A stretch of DNA of 39,538 nucleotides, taken from Candidatus Dormiibacterota bacterium. Its GTDB lineage: Bacteria > Acidobacteriota > Polarisedimenticolia > Gp22-AA2. This document shows, one piece after another, positions 16,594 to 25,198 of the stretch (position 1 is the first letter of the stretch; each line of letters opens with the position of its first letter). The stretch covers positions 384,075 through 423,612 of the forward strand of contig DASQAT010000046.1 in assembly GCA_035635555.1 (NCBI GenBank). The letters are read 5' to 3'. Under the pieces are notes generated by a model. It saw only the letters and a program-made list of their open reading frames with translations, searched no databases and had not been told where the DNA came from. The position numbers and the translations under genes are program-made.

Positions 16594-18113
16594 GAGGCCG
16601 CATCGACGCCACGGCCCGTCGCTCGTTCCTCGTCCTGGGGATCGCCTGCCTTGCCGGGCCGCCTCCTTCGGCGTCCGTGGCCGCGAACCTGTCGACCGCC
16701 GCCGCTCCGCCCGCCGTGACGGAGATGGTCACAGTGATCCACCTGCACACGACACTCTCCGACGGCGCGGCGGTTCCCGTGGACCTGGCCCGGGCGGCGC
16801 GGACGGCGGGAGTGGACGCTCTCGTGATCACCGATCACTACCTCGAGAAGGTGACCTACGCCCCCTGGCCCATCGGCAACGTGCTCGGGCTCTCCCTGTC
16901 GCGCGCGTCGGTCCTCTCGGGAGGCATCGACCGGTACTTCGAGACATTGTCCGCCGCTGAGAAGCAGGTTCCGGAGGTGCTGCTGCTGCCTGGTCTCGAG
17001 GTGAGCCCGTACGCGCGCTGGACCGGCTCCCTCCTCAAGCGCACCCTGGCTCTCGAAGGCTGGCACCGGCACGTCCTGGTGATCGGCATCGAGGATTCGA
17101 ACGCCCTCCGGGATCTTCCGGTCGCCGCGAACCGCAGAGGGGGGCGGTACGGCCCCTGGTCGCTGCTCTTCGTCCTGCCGGCCGCGGCGCTCGTCTGGTC
17201 GACGGGACGCCTCGCGAAGCCAGGCTACCGCGAGACGCGCATCGGAAAGTTCGTGCTGCGGCGGAGGCGGGCGCCGATCCTCCAGGGACTCCTCGGTGCG
17301 GCCTCGCTCGCCATCTTGGTCGCCGGCTTCCCCTTCCGGGTCGAAAGATGGAGCCCGGTCGGCGTGGACCCCGGCGACGCTCCGTTCCGCTGTCTCGAGG
17401 AGCGCGTGCGCTCGCTGGGTGGGCTGACCTCGTGGGCGCACCCGGAGGCTGCGGCCGACAAGGAGGAGCTGGGCCTGCGCATCGCCACCTCTCCCTACCC
17501 CGAGATGGTCGTGCGGACCGACGCCGACGCCTTCGGGGCCCTGCCGGAAGGGGTCAAGATGCTGCTGCCGCCGGGGGGCCTCTGGGACCGGGCTCTCCTC
17601 GATCACCTGGAGGGGAAGCGCCTGAGCGCCCCGTTCGCCATTGCCGAGATCGACGAGCATCGGGCCACGCAGGACATCGATCTGCGCATCCTGCAGAACG
17701 TGTGCTCCGTACGCGAGCGCACGCACGCCGGTGTGGTCGAAGCGCTGCGCGCGGGACGCTGCTACGCGCGCTGGACTCCGTACGATCGCCCTCCGTTGCG
17801 CCTCGTCGCATGGGAGGCGGCCGCGGGGGCCGGGAGGACGGCGGGCGCGGGGGGCGTTCTGCGCCGGATCGGTCCCCTGACGGTGCGTCTGGCCATTGCC
17901 GGCGGGGACGGTCATGAGGTGACCGCGCGCCTGCTGCGGCGGGGCGAGGTGATCTGGAGTGACCGTATCACGCCCCCATTCGAGAGGATCGTGCCGGACG
18001 AGCCACGGGACCCGACCTACTACCGTCTCGACGTCGAGGGGGCCTATCCCTACAGGCTGATCGGGAACCCGATCTTCGTGGTGGCGGGCGCCGAGCCGAG
18101 GGAGGGGGCATGA
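16590..18113 (+). CDS. Tat-exported membrane PHP-domain metallohydrolase
   Basis: 507 residues. The N-terminus has a twin-arginine motif (ARRSFLVLG) and a hydrophobic stretch. A PHP metal-dependent hydrolase domain starts with IHLHTTLSDG (H51, H53) and ITDH (D82, H83), with further ligand candidates in LLPGLEVSP, GWHRHVLVIG, TSWAHPEA and IDEH. Between the fifth strand and the TSWAHPEA segment, two hydrophobic helices (about 187-203 and 230-246) separated by a basic loop interrupt the domain. The last 100 residues look like a beta-rich accessory domain. It probably cleaves a phosphoester or sugar-phosphate outside the cytoplasm during polymer maturation; substrate unknown. GTGA and ATGA overlaps tie it to both neighbours. 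Confidence 0.75.
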   Translation: MRGRIDATARRSFLVLGIACLAGPPPSASVAANLSTAAAPPAVTEMVTVIHLHTTLSDGAAVPVDLARAARTAGVDALVITDHYLEKVTYAPWPIGNVLGLSLSRASVLSGGIDRYFETLSAAEKQVPEVLLLPGLEVSPYARWTGSLLKRTLALEGWHRHVLVIGIEDSNALRDLPVAANRRGGRYGPWSLLFVLPAAALVWSTGRLAKPGYRETRIGKFVLRRRRAPILQGLLGAASLAILVAGFPFRVERWSPVGVDPGDAPFRCLEERVRSLGGLTSWAHPEAAADKEELGLRIATSPYPEMVVRTDADAFGALPEGVKMLLPPGGLWDRALLDHLEGKRLSAPFAIAEIDEHRATQDIDLRILQNVCSVRERTHAGVVEALRAGRCYARWTPYDRPPLRLVAWEAAAGAGRTAGAGGVLRRIGPLTVRLAIAGGDGHEVTARLLRRGEVIWSDRITPPFERIVPDEPRDPTYYRLDVEGAYPYRLIGNPIFVVAGAEPREGA

Positions 18114-18805
18114 GGCTCGCCGCCCACCAGCCGCAGTACCTGCCGTGGCTCGGTTTCTTCGACAAGATGGACCGCGTCGATCGCTTCGTCCTTCTCGACT
18201 TGGTCCAGTACAAGAAGAACGAATGGCAGAACCGCAACCGCATCCGCACCGCCACAGGCTGGCAGTGGCTGACCGTCCCCGTGCATTACCGCTTCCCGAT
18301 GACGATCCGGGAGGTGGAGATCGACGAGATTGGCTCATGGCGCCGCAAGCACCGCGAGGCGCTCCGAATCCACCACGCGCGCTGTTCGTTCAGGGACACG
18401 GTCCTGCCGGAGATGGACGCCATCTTCGACGAGCCGTATCCGAGCCTGGCGGCGCTCAACCTCAAGGTCATCCGGCTGCTCGCGCGCCTTCTCGGGGTGC
18501 GCACGCCCCTCCTGCTCGCGTCGGAGGTTCCGGGACTGCCCGAAGGCGCCGACGAGCGGCTGATTGCCTTGTGCCGGCATTTCGGCGCCTCCGACTATCT
18601 CGCCGGTCAGGGGGGCGCCGCCTACATGGACATGGCCGCCTATGCCGCGGCCGGCGTGAGAGTGTCGTTCCAGTCGTTCCGGCACCCCGTCTATGCCCAG
18701 GCCTACACGGGGTTCGAGGCCAACCTGTCGGCGATCGACATGATCGTGAATTGCGGACCGGGGAGCCTCGAGCGGATCCGGGAAACGCGCGAGGTCGCGG
18801 CATGA
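18110..18805 (+). CDS. WbqC-like family protein
   Basis: 231 residues. The opening AAHQPQYLPWLGFFDKM and the following LDLVQYKKNEWQNRNRIRT are diagnostic of the WbqC family, often found in O-antigen and capsule loci. The biochemical activity of the family is not firmly established; it is commonly linked to modified amino sugars. Here it lies directly before a PIG-L/LmbE deacetylase and a DegT aminotransferase with 4-base overlaps on both sides, which supports a joint sugar-modification role. No membrane segment or signal peptide is seen. Confidence 0.9.
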   Translation: MRLAAHQPQYLPWLGFFDKMDRVDRFVLLDLVQYKKNEWQNRNRIRTATGWQWLTVPVHYRFPMTIREVEIDEIGSWRRKHREALRIHHARCSFRDTVLPEMDAIFDEPYPSLAALNLKVIRLLARLLGVRTPLLLASEVPGLPEGADERLIALCRHFGASDYLAGQGGAAYMDMAAYAAAGVRVSFQSFRHPVYAQAYTGFEANLSAIDMIVNCGPGSLERIRETREVAA

Positions 18806-19464
18806 ACATCCTCGCCATAGGGGCCCACCCGGACGACATCGAGTTCGGCTGCGGGGGAACGCTCATCAAGTACGCCGGCAAGGGGGCCTCTATCGATCTG
18901 CTCGTGGTCACCGACGGGGCCCGCGGCGGCCGGGCGCGCACGCGGCACGACGAGCAGCTCCGCGCCGCGAAGGTCCTGGGGGTGCGGCGCGTGCACTGGG
19001 GCGGCTACCACGACACGCTACTGCCCTCCGTGCGCCACCTGATCGACTGCATCGAGCGCGTGCTGCGTCGTGTCCGGCCGGACTTCATCTTCGTCAACAA
19101 CCCGGACGACACGCATCAGGACCATCGCGAGGTGGCGCGCGCGGCGGTCTCGGCTACGCGTTACGCACGCAACGTCCTGTTCTACGAGGGGCCGACCACG
19201 GTGAACTTCACGCCCACGGTGTTCATCGACATCGCCGAGGAGATCGAACGCAAGATCGGGGCCCTGCGGCACCACCACAGCCAGGTGATGAAGACCCGCA
19301 TCGAGGGCACGGCCATCTGCGAGATCGCCCAGGCCTCGGCGCACTTCCGCGGGGTGCAGGGGCGAGTGCGATGGGCGGAGGGTTTCGCGCCCCTGCGGCT
19401 GTTCATCAACGTCACGGGAGCCCCGGCGGCTCCGGCCCCGGCGCGCCGGCGGCGGGGCGCATGA
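18802..19464 (+). CDS. PIG-L/LmbE-family N-deacetylase
   Basis: 220 residues. It starts NILAIGAHPDDIEFGCGGT, the AHPDD metal/catalytic motif of LmbE-type zinc deacetylases, and has the second metal segment DTHQDHREV. The family removes N-acetyl groups from GlcNAc-type sugars or related conjugates. In this operon it could expose an amine on a repeat-unit sugar. The ATG at 18802 overlaps the WbqC stop (ATGA), and an ATGA overlap leads into the aminotransferase. The last 12 residues are Pro/Ala/Arg-rich. Confidence 0.9.
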   Translation: MNILAIGAHPDDIEFGCGGTLIKYAGKGASIDLLVVTDGARGGRARTRHDEQLRAAKVLGVRRVHWGGYHDTLLPSVRHLIDCIERVLRRVRPDFIFVNNPDDTHQDHREVARAAVSATRYARNVLFYEGPTTVNFTPTVFIDIAEEIERKIGALRHHHSQVMKTRIEGTAICEIAQASAHFRGVQGRVRWAEGFAPLRLFINVTGAPAAPAPARRRRGA

Positions 19465-20549
19465 GCGGGAGGGTGGTCGCGGCCTTGCGGTCGGACTCGC
19501 CGGTCCGGGTGCCGCATTCCCGCCCATTCCTGGGGCGTGCGGAGGAGGAGGCGGCCCTGCGGGTCCTGCGTTCCGGGAGGCTCGCACCCGGACCTGAGGC
19601 GTCCCGGGGCGGGAGGCTGCTCGCGGACCTTTCCGGTTGCGGCACCGCCGTGCTGCTGTCGTCGGGCACGACCGCGCTGACGCTCGCGCTCCGGGCGCTC
19701 CGGATCGGCGCGGGCCACACGGTGGCGATCCCGAGCTATACCTGCGCGGCGCTCCTGCACGCCGTGCGGGGGGCGGGTGCCGTGCCCCTTCCGTGCGACA
19801 TCGAGTCGGACAGCCTCGCCCTCGACCCCTTGGACATCCTCCGGCGCGCCCCCGGGAGGGCGCGCGCCGCCATCGTCGTCCATCCGTTCGGCGAGCCGGT
19901 GCCGCTGGAGCCGTACAGGGAGCTCGGTATCCTGGTCGTCGAGGACTGCGCGCAGGCCATCGGGGCGCGGGATCGTGGCTCTCCGGTCGGCGCGCGCGGT
20001 GACGCGGCGGTATTCTCCTTCGCCCCGACCAAGGTCCTGACCTGCGGCGGCCCCGGGGGCGGTCTGGCCTCGCCCCGTGCGGCGACCGTGGACGAGGTCC
20101 GCGATCTCGCCGGACATGACGAGAAGGACGACGATCGACAGCGCACCAATGCTCTCATGGGGGACCTGCACGCCTCGGTGGCGGCGGTCCAGATGGAGCG
20201 GCTGACGGAATTCCTGGACCGACGCCGCGCGCTAGCGCGACTCTACGATGAACGACTCCTTCCCCTCGGTCTCGAGCGGCCGGCGTCCTCCGCAGGGACG
20301 GAGCCCGTGGTGTACCGTTACATCCTGCGGGTGCCCGACGCCGGGCGGCTCATCGAATCCCTGGCGAAGTCCGGAATCGTCGCCCGGCACCCGGTGTACC
20401 GGCCACTGCATCGGATGACGCGCGTCGAGGGGACCTTCCCGAACACGGAGCGTGCCCAGCGCACGCTCGTCTCGCTGCCGCTCTATCCCGCCCTCACGGA
20501 CACGGATGCCGAGAAGGTGATCTCGGAGGTGCAACGGTGTCTGTCCTAG
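19461..20549 (+). CDS. DegT/DnrJ/EryC1/StrS sugar aminotransferase
   Basis: 362 residues, PLP-dependent fold type I. Motifs: SSGTTALTLALRAL for cofactor phosphate binding, VEDCAQAIGA with D162 contacting the pyridine ring, and SFAPTKVLTCGGPGG with the Schiff-base lysine K191. The family transfers an amino group to a keto sugar nucleotide. The operon as seen holds no dehydratase to make that keto sugar, so the substrate must come from elsewhere. ATGA overlap upstream; 13-base overlap with the phosphoglycosyltransferase downstream. The family is clear; the sugar is not. Confidence 0.9.
   Translation: MSGRVVAALRSDSPVRVPHSRPFLGRAEEEAALRVLRSGRLAPGPEASRGGRLLADLSGCGTAVLLSSGTTALTLALRALRIGAGHTVAIPSYTCAALLHAVRGAGAVPLPCDIESDSLALDPLDILRRAPGRARAAIVVHPFGEPVPLEPYRELGILVVEDCAQAIGARDRGSPVGARGDAAVFSFAPTKVLTCGGPGGGLASPRAATVDEVRDLAGHDEKDDDRQRTNALMGDLHASVAAVQMERLTEFLDRRRALARLYDERLLPLGLERPASSAGTEPVVYRYILRVPDAGRLIESLAKSGIVARHPVYRPLHRMTRVEGTFPNTERAQRTLVSLPLYPALTDTDAEKVISEVQRCLS
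20525..20530 (+). promoter_or_regulatory. Ribosome binding site for the GTG start at 20537
   Basis: GGAGGT with a six-base spacer to GTG 20537 decides this start within the end of the aminotransferase gene. Confidence 0.6.
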
Positions 20550-21661
20550 CCCTGCTCTCCGTCGGCATCATCCTGCTGGCGCGCCCGCCGTCCGGGAGCC
20601 CCTTCGAATCGGCCTTGCTCGCCTTCCTCGCGGCGTTCGGTCTCACGCCGTTCGTGCGGCTGCTCGCCCTCCGCGGCGGCGCTGTCGATCGACCGGACGC
20701 GCGCAAGAGGCACGCTCGACCGACACCCCGTCTCGGGGGTGTGGCGGTCGTCGCGGCTTTCGTGCTGACCCTGGGGCGGACCGGCGGGGTGGACGGCGAG
20801 ATGATCGCGATCGCCGCCTCGGCGCTGGCCCTGATGCTGGCGGGGGCTATCGACGACACGCGGGGCCTCTCGGCCCGGCTGCGTCTCGTGCTGCAGCTGG
20901 CCTGCGCCCTGATCGTGATCGCCGCCGGTGTGCGGCTCAATCTTCTGCCTGGGACGGCCGGGGCCGTCGGCAATGTCCTGCTCTCGATCGTGTGGATCGT
21001 CGGCATCACGAACGCCTACAACTTCATCGACGGCATGGACGGTCTCGCGGGCTCGCTCGGCGCGCTCATCGCATTCCTCCTGGGGCTGGTGGCGCACGGC
21101 GGCGGCCAGACGGGTCTGGCGACGGCCTGCGCCGCTCTCTGCGGGGCGCTCCTCGGGTTCCTGCCGCACAACCTGCGCCTCGGCGGACCCGCGCGCATCT
21201 TCCTCGGTGACTCGGGAAGCGCCAGCGTCGGATTCCTGCTCGCCGCTCTCGCCATCAAGGAGGACTGGGCCGAGGGGGATCCCCTCGTGTCGCTGGCCAC
21301 GCCGGTGCTCATCTTCAGCGTGCTCATCTACGACATGCTGCAGACGACGATGTCCCGCGTCATGTCGGGGCGGGTGCGCAGCTTTCAGCAGTGGATCGAT
21401 TACGTGGGGCGGGACCACATCCATCATCGCTTCACCGATCTTCTCGGTCATCCGAGGCGGGCCCTCGTCCTGATCCTGAGCCTGGCGCTCGGACTGGGGC
21501 TCTGCGCCCTGGGTCTGCACCGCGGCGACGGCGCCGAAGCGGTCATCTTCCTGGTGCACGGTGCTTTGGTCCTCATGGTGGTCGCCGTCCTGGAGGGGTC
21601 GGCGCGCAGAGCCGGCCCAGGGGGCGGGACGGTCGCGAGCGGCGGCAGGAGGCGGAGATGA
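20537..21661 (+). CDS. WecA/MraY-type polyprenyl-phosphate sugar-1-phosphate transferase
   Basis: 374 residues, about ten membrane helices. Cytoplasmic loops carry the family's catalytic signatures: RKRHARPTPRLGG, the acidic pair in GAIDDT, NAYNFIDGMDG, HNLRLGGPARIFLGDSGS and the histidine motif DHIHHR. It should load a HexNAc-1-phosphate onto undecaprenyl phosphate, the first step of repeat-unit assembly. As the only initiating enzyme in the window it probably starts this EPS. GTG start with a good ribosome binding site; ATGA overlap into the next glycosyltransferase. Confidence 0.92.
   Translation: MSVLALLSVGIILLARPPSGSPFESALLAFLAAFGLTPFVRLLALRGGAVDRPDARKRHARPTPRLGGVAVVAAFVLTLGRTGGVDGEMIAIAASALALMLAGAIDDTRGLSARLRLVLQLACALIVIAAGVRLNLLPGTAGAVGNVLLSIVWIVGITNAYNFIDGMDGLAGSLGALIAFLLGLVAHGGGQTGLATACAALCGALLGFLPHNLRLGGPARIFLGDSGSASVGFLLAALAIKEDWAEGDPLVSLATPVLIFSVLIYDMLQTTMSRVMSGRVRSFQQWIDYVGRDHIHHRFTDLLGHPRRALVLILSLALGLGLCALGLHRGDGAEAVIFLVHGALVLMVVAVLEGSARRAGPGGGTVASGGRRRR
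21647..21652 (+). promoter_or_regulatory. Ribosome binding site for ATG 21658
   Basis: AGGAGG five bases before ATG 21658 fixes this start although the frame is open further upstream. Confidence 0.55.
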
Positions 21662-22845
21662 ACCACCCATTCCTCCTGGCGGTCAACGACTTCCCGCCCC
21701 ACCTGGGTGGCGAGGCGACCCTGTACCATGCACTGGCGCGTTACCTGGGGCGCGACGAGGCGGTCGTGCTGGCGCCGAGCGCTCCGGGGGACGCCGAGAT
21801 CGACGCTGCGCTTCCCGTCGAGGTCGTGCGTCGCTGGCTGCCGCCCCACGGCGGAGCGATCAGCCGGGTCGCGCGCGGTCTTCTCGAGGGACTCCATCTC
21901 GCCCTCCTGCTGGCGCGGCGCCGGTTCGATTACCTGGTGTGCGGTCAGCTCCTGTCGATCGGCGCCCCCCTGAGCCTGCTGGCCCGCGTGTGGCGCCTCC
22001 CCTACGCCGTCTTCGTGCACGGCGCCGATCTGGCCGACTACGCGGAGCGGGCCCCCTGGCGATCCCTGGCCCGTTCGATCCTCTCCGGGGCGCACACCGT
22101 CGTGGTCAACAGCCGTTTCACCGCCTCGCTCGTGGATCGACTGCTCCCCGGCGCCGCCCGACGGATGATCGTGCTTCCCATGGGAGTCGAGCCGGCGCCG
22201 CGGGTGGACGAGACCGCTCTCGCCGAGCTGCGGGCCCGGTACGCCCTGTCGCGCGGCCCCGTGCTGCTGTCGGTGGCGCGCCTCGTGCCGATGAAGGGGC
22301 ACGACGTGGTGATCGAAGCGCTGCCGCGTCTCGCGGCCCGCCATCCGGACATCGTGTACCTGATCGTCGGGCAGGGACCATACCGTCCATTCCTCGAGCG
22401 GCTGGCCCGCGAGCGATGCGTGTCACGGCACGTGCGCTTCGCGGGCGTCGTCCCGAGACAGGAGCTGGCGGCGCACTACGCCGTCGCGACTCTGTTCGTG
22501 CAGCTCAGCCGCGCTACGGGAGAGTACGACGGCCTGGAAGGGTTCGGCCTGACGTTTCTGGAGGCGGCGAGCCTGGGTCTCGCCAGCGTCGCCGGGAGGT
22601 CCGGAGGCGTGCCCGAGGCGATCTCCGAGGGGGAGAGCGGACTCCTGGTCCCGGCGGAGGATAAGGATGCGTTCGCCCAGGCCGTCGATCGGCTCCTCTC
22701 CAATCCGGGCGAATTGCGACGTCTCTCGGAGGGGGCGCGCCGCTGGGCCGCGCTGCACACCTGGGAGTCCACCGCGAAGTGCCTGCGCTCCCTGGGACAC
22801 GATCTGCGCGAGGGGGCCCCGGCCTGCGCGCGGAGGGCCTCCTGA
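21658..22845 (+). CDS. GT4-family glycosyltransferase
   Basis: 395 residues. It starts FLLAVNDFPPHLGGEATL, the GT4 acceptor-loop pattern. The donor domain has VLLSVARLVPMKGHDV, then VGQGPYRPFLE and EGFGLTFLEAASLGL (EX7E), and VAGRSGGVPEAISEG. Close in layout to phosphatidylinositol-mannosyltransferase-like GT4 enzymes (PimB type), but specificity cannot be read. ATGA overlap upstream. The next gene's ATG follows the stop directly, with no gap. Confidence 0.88.
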   Translation: MNHPFLLAVNDFPPHLGGEATLYHALARYLGRDEAVVLAPSAPGDAEIDAALPVEVVRRWLPPHGGAISRVARGLLEGLHLALLLARRRFDYLVCGQLLSIGAPLSLLARVWRLPYAVFVHGADLADYAERAPWRSLARSILSGAHTVVVNSRFTASLVDRLLPGAARRMIVLPMGVEPAPRVDETALAELRARYALSRGPVLLSVARLVPMKGHDVVIEALPRLAARHPDIVYLIVGQGPYRPFLERLARERCVSRHVRFAGVVPRQELAAHYAVATLFVQLSRATGEYDGLEGFGLTFLEAASLGLASVAGRSGGVPEAISEGESGLLVPAEDKDAFAQAVDRLLSNPGELRRLSEGARRWAALHTWESTAKCLRSLGHDLREGAPACARRAS

Positions 22846-24867
22846 ATGTGCGGCCTGGCGGGCATCCTCAGTCTGTCCGGCGCCCCCGTGCGGCACACGG
22901 CGCTGCGCGCCATGACCGAGACGCTCCGTCATCGCGGCCCGGACGAGGGGGCAGTCATCCTGATTGCCGACCGGAGCGACCCGTCGGGAACCCCCGGGCG
23001 CGAGAGGCGCGGCGAAGCGCCGGTCCCCACGAGACTCGGCCTCGGCCACCGGCGCCTCAGGGTGATCGATCTGAGCGGCCGCGCCGCGCAGCCGATGCGC
23101 TCGCAGTCGGGCGCCTGGCTCGTCTACAACGGCGAAATCTACAACGCGTACGAGTTGCGCAGCGAGCTCGAAGCGCGCGGCGCGCGCTTCCGCTCGCACA
23201 GCGATACGGAGGTCGTGCTCGAGGCGCTCGACGCCTGGGGTCTGGAGGCCCTGCCGCGATTCAACGGGATGTTCGCCCTCGCCTACTGGGACCCGCGTGG
23301 GCGACGCCTGATCCTGGCGCGCGATCGTTTCGGCGAGAAGCCCCTGTACTACGCGATCGCCGCGGGGCTCCTGATGTTCGCGTCCGAGCTGGGGGCGCTG
23401 GCTCGAAACGGCGACGTACCGCTCGAGATCGATCCCGAGGCGCTCGAGCTCTATCTCACATTCGGATTCGTCCCGGCCCCCTGGTCCATCTACAGGGGCG
23501 TGCGCAAGCTGCCGCACGCCTCGTACCTCGAGGTGCTGCCGGACGAGGCGCCCAGGGTGGGGCGCTATTATCGGCTGGAGGATCACCGTGGCTCCCGCGT
23601 CCCCGACCATCCGGAGGACGCGGTTCGCGCCACCCTTCTGGAGTCCGTTCGGCGGCGTCTGGAGGCCGACGTGCCGCTCGGCGCCTTCCTGTCCGGAGGA
23701 CTCGATTCGACCGCCGTCGTCGCCTGCATGCGCCTGTCGCGCGGCGCGCCGCCTCTCACCTACTCGATGGGGATCCCGGATCTGCCTTACTTCGACGAAT
23801 CGAGCCGGGCCCGCAGGACCGCCGGAATCTTCTCGACGCTGCATCACGAGGTGCGGGTCGATGCGGCGGCGTTGCGGGCGGAGATCCCGTTCGTGCTCGG
23901 GCGGCTCGACGAGCCGTTCGCCGACTCCTCGGCCCTCGCCTCCTCGATCATCTCCCGGGCCGCGCGTCGCGACCTGACCGTGGCCCTCTCGGGTGACGGG
24001 GGGGACGAGCTGTTCGGCGGATACCGCATGTTCCGCGGCCTGGCGGCTCACAGACTCCTGCGGCGCCTGCCGCCGCGCGCCGCAGCGGCCCTGGCGGCGC
24101 TCCTGTCCCCGCTGCCGGCGCGCCAGGGGGGCGGCACGCCCGGCGTCGTGCGGCAGGCGAGGCGGCTCCTCGAGGGGGCGACGACCGATCTGGCCGCCGC
24201 CCACACCGCCTGGATGTCGGTGTGCGGACGGGGGGCCCGCCGGGCGCTCCGGCCGGCGGTTCCGGACGAGGACCTCGGGGTGTCGCTCCTGGAGGAGCGC
24301 TACCGGAGGTTCGGCGGCGGGCTGGACGCCGCGCTCGCCGTCGAGGTCGACCTGCCCCTGCCCGACGACATGCTGGCCAAGGTGGACCGCACGAGCATGG
24401 CCCACGCTCTGGAGGTCCGGGCACCCTTCCTCGATCCCGCGCTCGTGGAGCTGGCGCTGTCGCTCCCCTCACGGACCCACTTCGGTCTTTTCTCCGGCAA
24501 GCGTCTCCTGCGGCGGGCGATCCGGGACCTGGTTCCGCCCCACGTCCTGCGGGCCCCCAAGCGTGGCTTCGAGGTGCCCGTTGGTGACTGGCTTTCGGGG
24601 CCTCTGCAGCCGCTGTTCAGCGAGATCGTGTCACCCCGCGCGCTCCACGAACTCCCGGGCCTCGATCCCGGCGTCCCCCGGGCCTGGCTCGACGAGCATT
24701 GCGCGCGGGCCCGCGACCACGGGCGGGCCCTCTGGAGCCTGTTCGCGCTCTGCTACTGGATGCAGGGACCCCGCCGCGCGCACTCCGGGGGAGCACGCGA
24801 AGCGGTGCGTCAGGAGAGGGGATGCTCGAGCAGCGCGGCGACCGTCTTGAGCAGCACGGAAGGCTGA
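22846..24867 (+). CDS. asnB: AsnB-type glutamine-dependent amidotransferase (asparagine synthetase family)
   Basis: 673 residues. Cys2 is the Ntn nucleophile of the glutaminase domain (about 2-235), which also has YNGEIYN and SHSDTEV. The synthetase domain has the PP-loop FLSGGLDSTAVVA (about 282-294) and a later SGDGGDELFGGYR segment. A charged insertion (about residues 45-62) is unlike E. coli AsnB. Such genes at the end of EPS loci often amidate sugar acids or surface glycans rather than make free asparagine; that role is inferred from position. The gene follows its neighbour with no spacer. Its last 58 bases overlap the convergent cheY-like gene, and the final 30 residues look unconserved. 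Confidence 0.88.
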   Translation: MCGLAGILSLSGAPVRHTALRAMTETLRHRGPDEGAVILIADRSDPSGTPGRERRGEAPVPTRLGLGHRRLRVIDLSGRAAQPMRSQSGAWLVYNGEIYNAYELRSELEARGARFRSHSDTEVVLEALDAWGLEALPRFNGMFALAYWDPRGRRLILARDRFGEKPLYYAIAAGLLMFASELGALARNGDVPLEIDPEALELYLTFGFVPAPWSIYRGVRKLPHASYLEVLPDEAPRVGRYYRLEDHRGSRVPDHPEDAVRATLLESVRRRLEADVPLGAFLSGGLDSTAVVACMRLSRGAPPLTYSMGIPDLPYFDESSRARRTAGIFSTLHHEVRVDAAALRAEIPFVLGRLDEPFADSSALASSIISRAARRDLTVALSGDGGDELFGGYRMFRGLAAHRLLRRLPPRAAAALAALLSPLPARQGGGTPGVVRQARRLLEGATTDLAAAHTAWMSVCGRGARRALRPAVPDEDLGVSLLEERYRRFGGGLDAALAVEVDLPLPDDMLAKVDRTSMAHALEVRAPFLDPALVELALSLPSRTHFGLFSGKRLLRRAIRDLVPPHVLRAPKRGFEVPVGDWLSGPLQPLFSEIVSPRALHELPGLDPGVPRAWLDEHCARARDHGRALWSLFALCYWMQGPRRAHSGGAREAVRQERGCSSSAATVLSSTEG

Positions 24868-25193
24868 ATCGGTTTCGGGACGTACGCGTTGGCTCCGAGC
24901 GCCAGGCCCCGCTTGCGATCCTCCTCCGCCCCTTCCGTGGTCACGATGACGATCGGGAGCGTCTTCGTGCGCGCGTTGGCGCGGATGAGCGTGACCAGCT
25001 TGAGACCATCCATCATCGGCATGTTGATGTCGGTGATGACCAGGTCGACGCGCTCCGTCGTCAGCTTCTTCAGGGCGTCGACGCCGTCCACCGCTTCGAT
25101 GATCCGACAGTCTTTCAACCGCCGAAGGGAGAACGCCAGGAGCTGCCGCATCGTGGGCGAGTCCTCGACGATGAGAAAGGTCGTGGCGCTCAT
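24810..25193 (-). CDS. CheY-like response regulator
   Basis: 127 residues, a receiver domain only: E10/D11 acidic pair, phospho-acceptor D55 in ITDINMPMMDG, T85/T86 switch position and K107 in the PKP motif. All active-site residues are present. It is the last gene of the chemosensory cluster, five bases after the GAF-protein stop, and probably its phosphorylated output or phosphate sink. Its 3' end runs 58 bases into the convergent asnB gene, so the two transcripts must be complementary there. Confidence 0.92.
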   Translation of the reverse strand: MSATTFLIVEDSPTMRQLLAFSLRRLKDCRIIEAVDGVDALKKLTTERVDLVITDINMPMMDGLKLVTLIRANARTKTLPIVIVTTEGAEEDRKRGLALGANAYVPKPIQPSVLLKTVAALLEHPLS

Positions 25194-25198
25194 CGGTG

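Noticed and set aside
2-24867. Lasso-peptide or other RiPP cluster (HprK-like plus AsnB-like)
   Set aside because: No precursor, PqqD-like protein, leader protease or transporter is visible. AsnB has a full glutaminase domain and the rest is polysaccharide biosynthesis. It would need evidence from outside the window.
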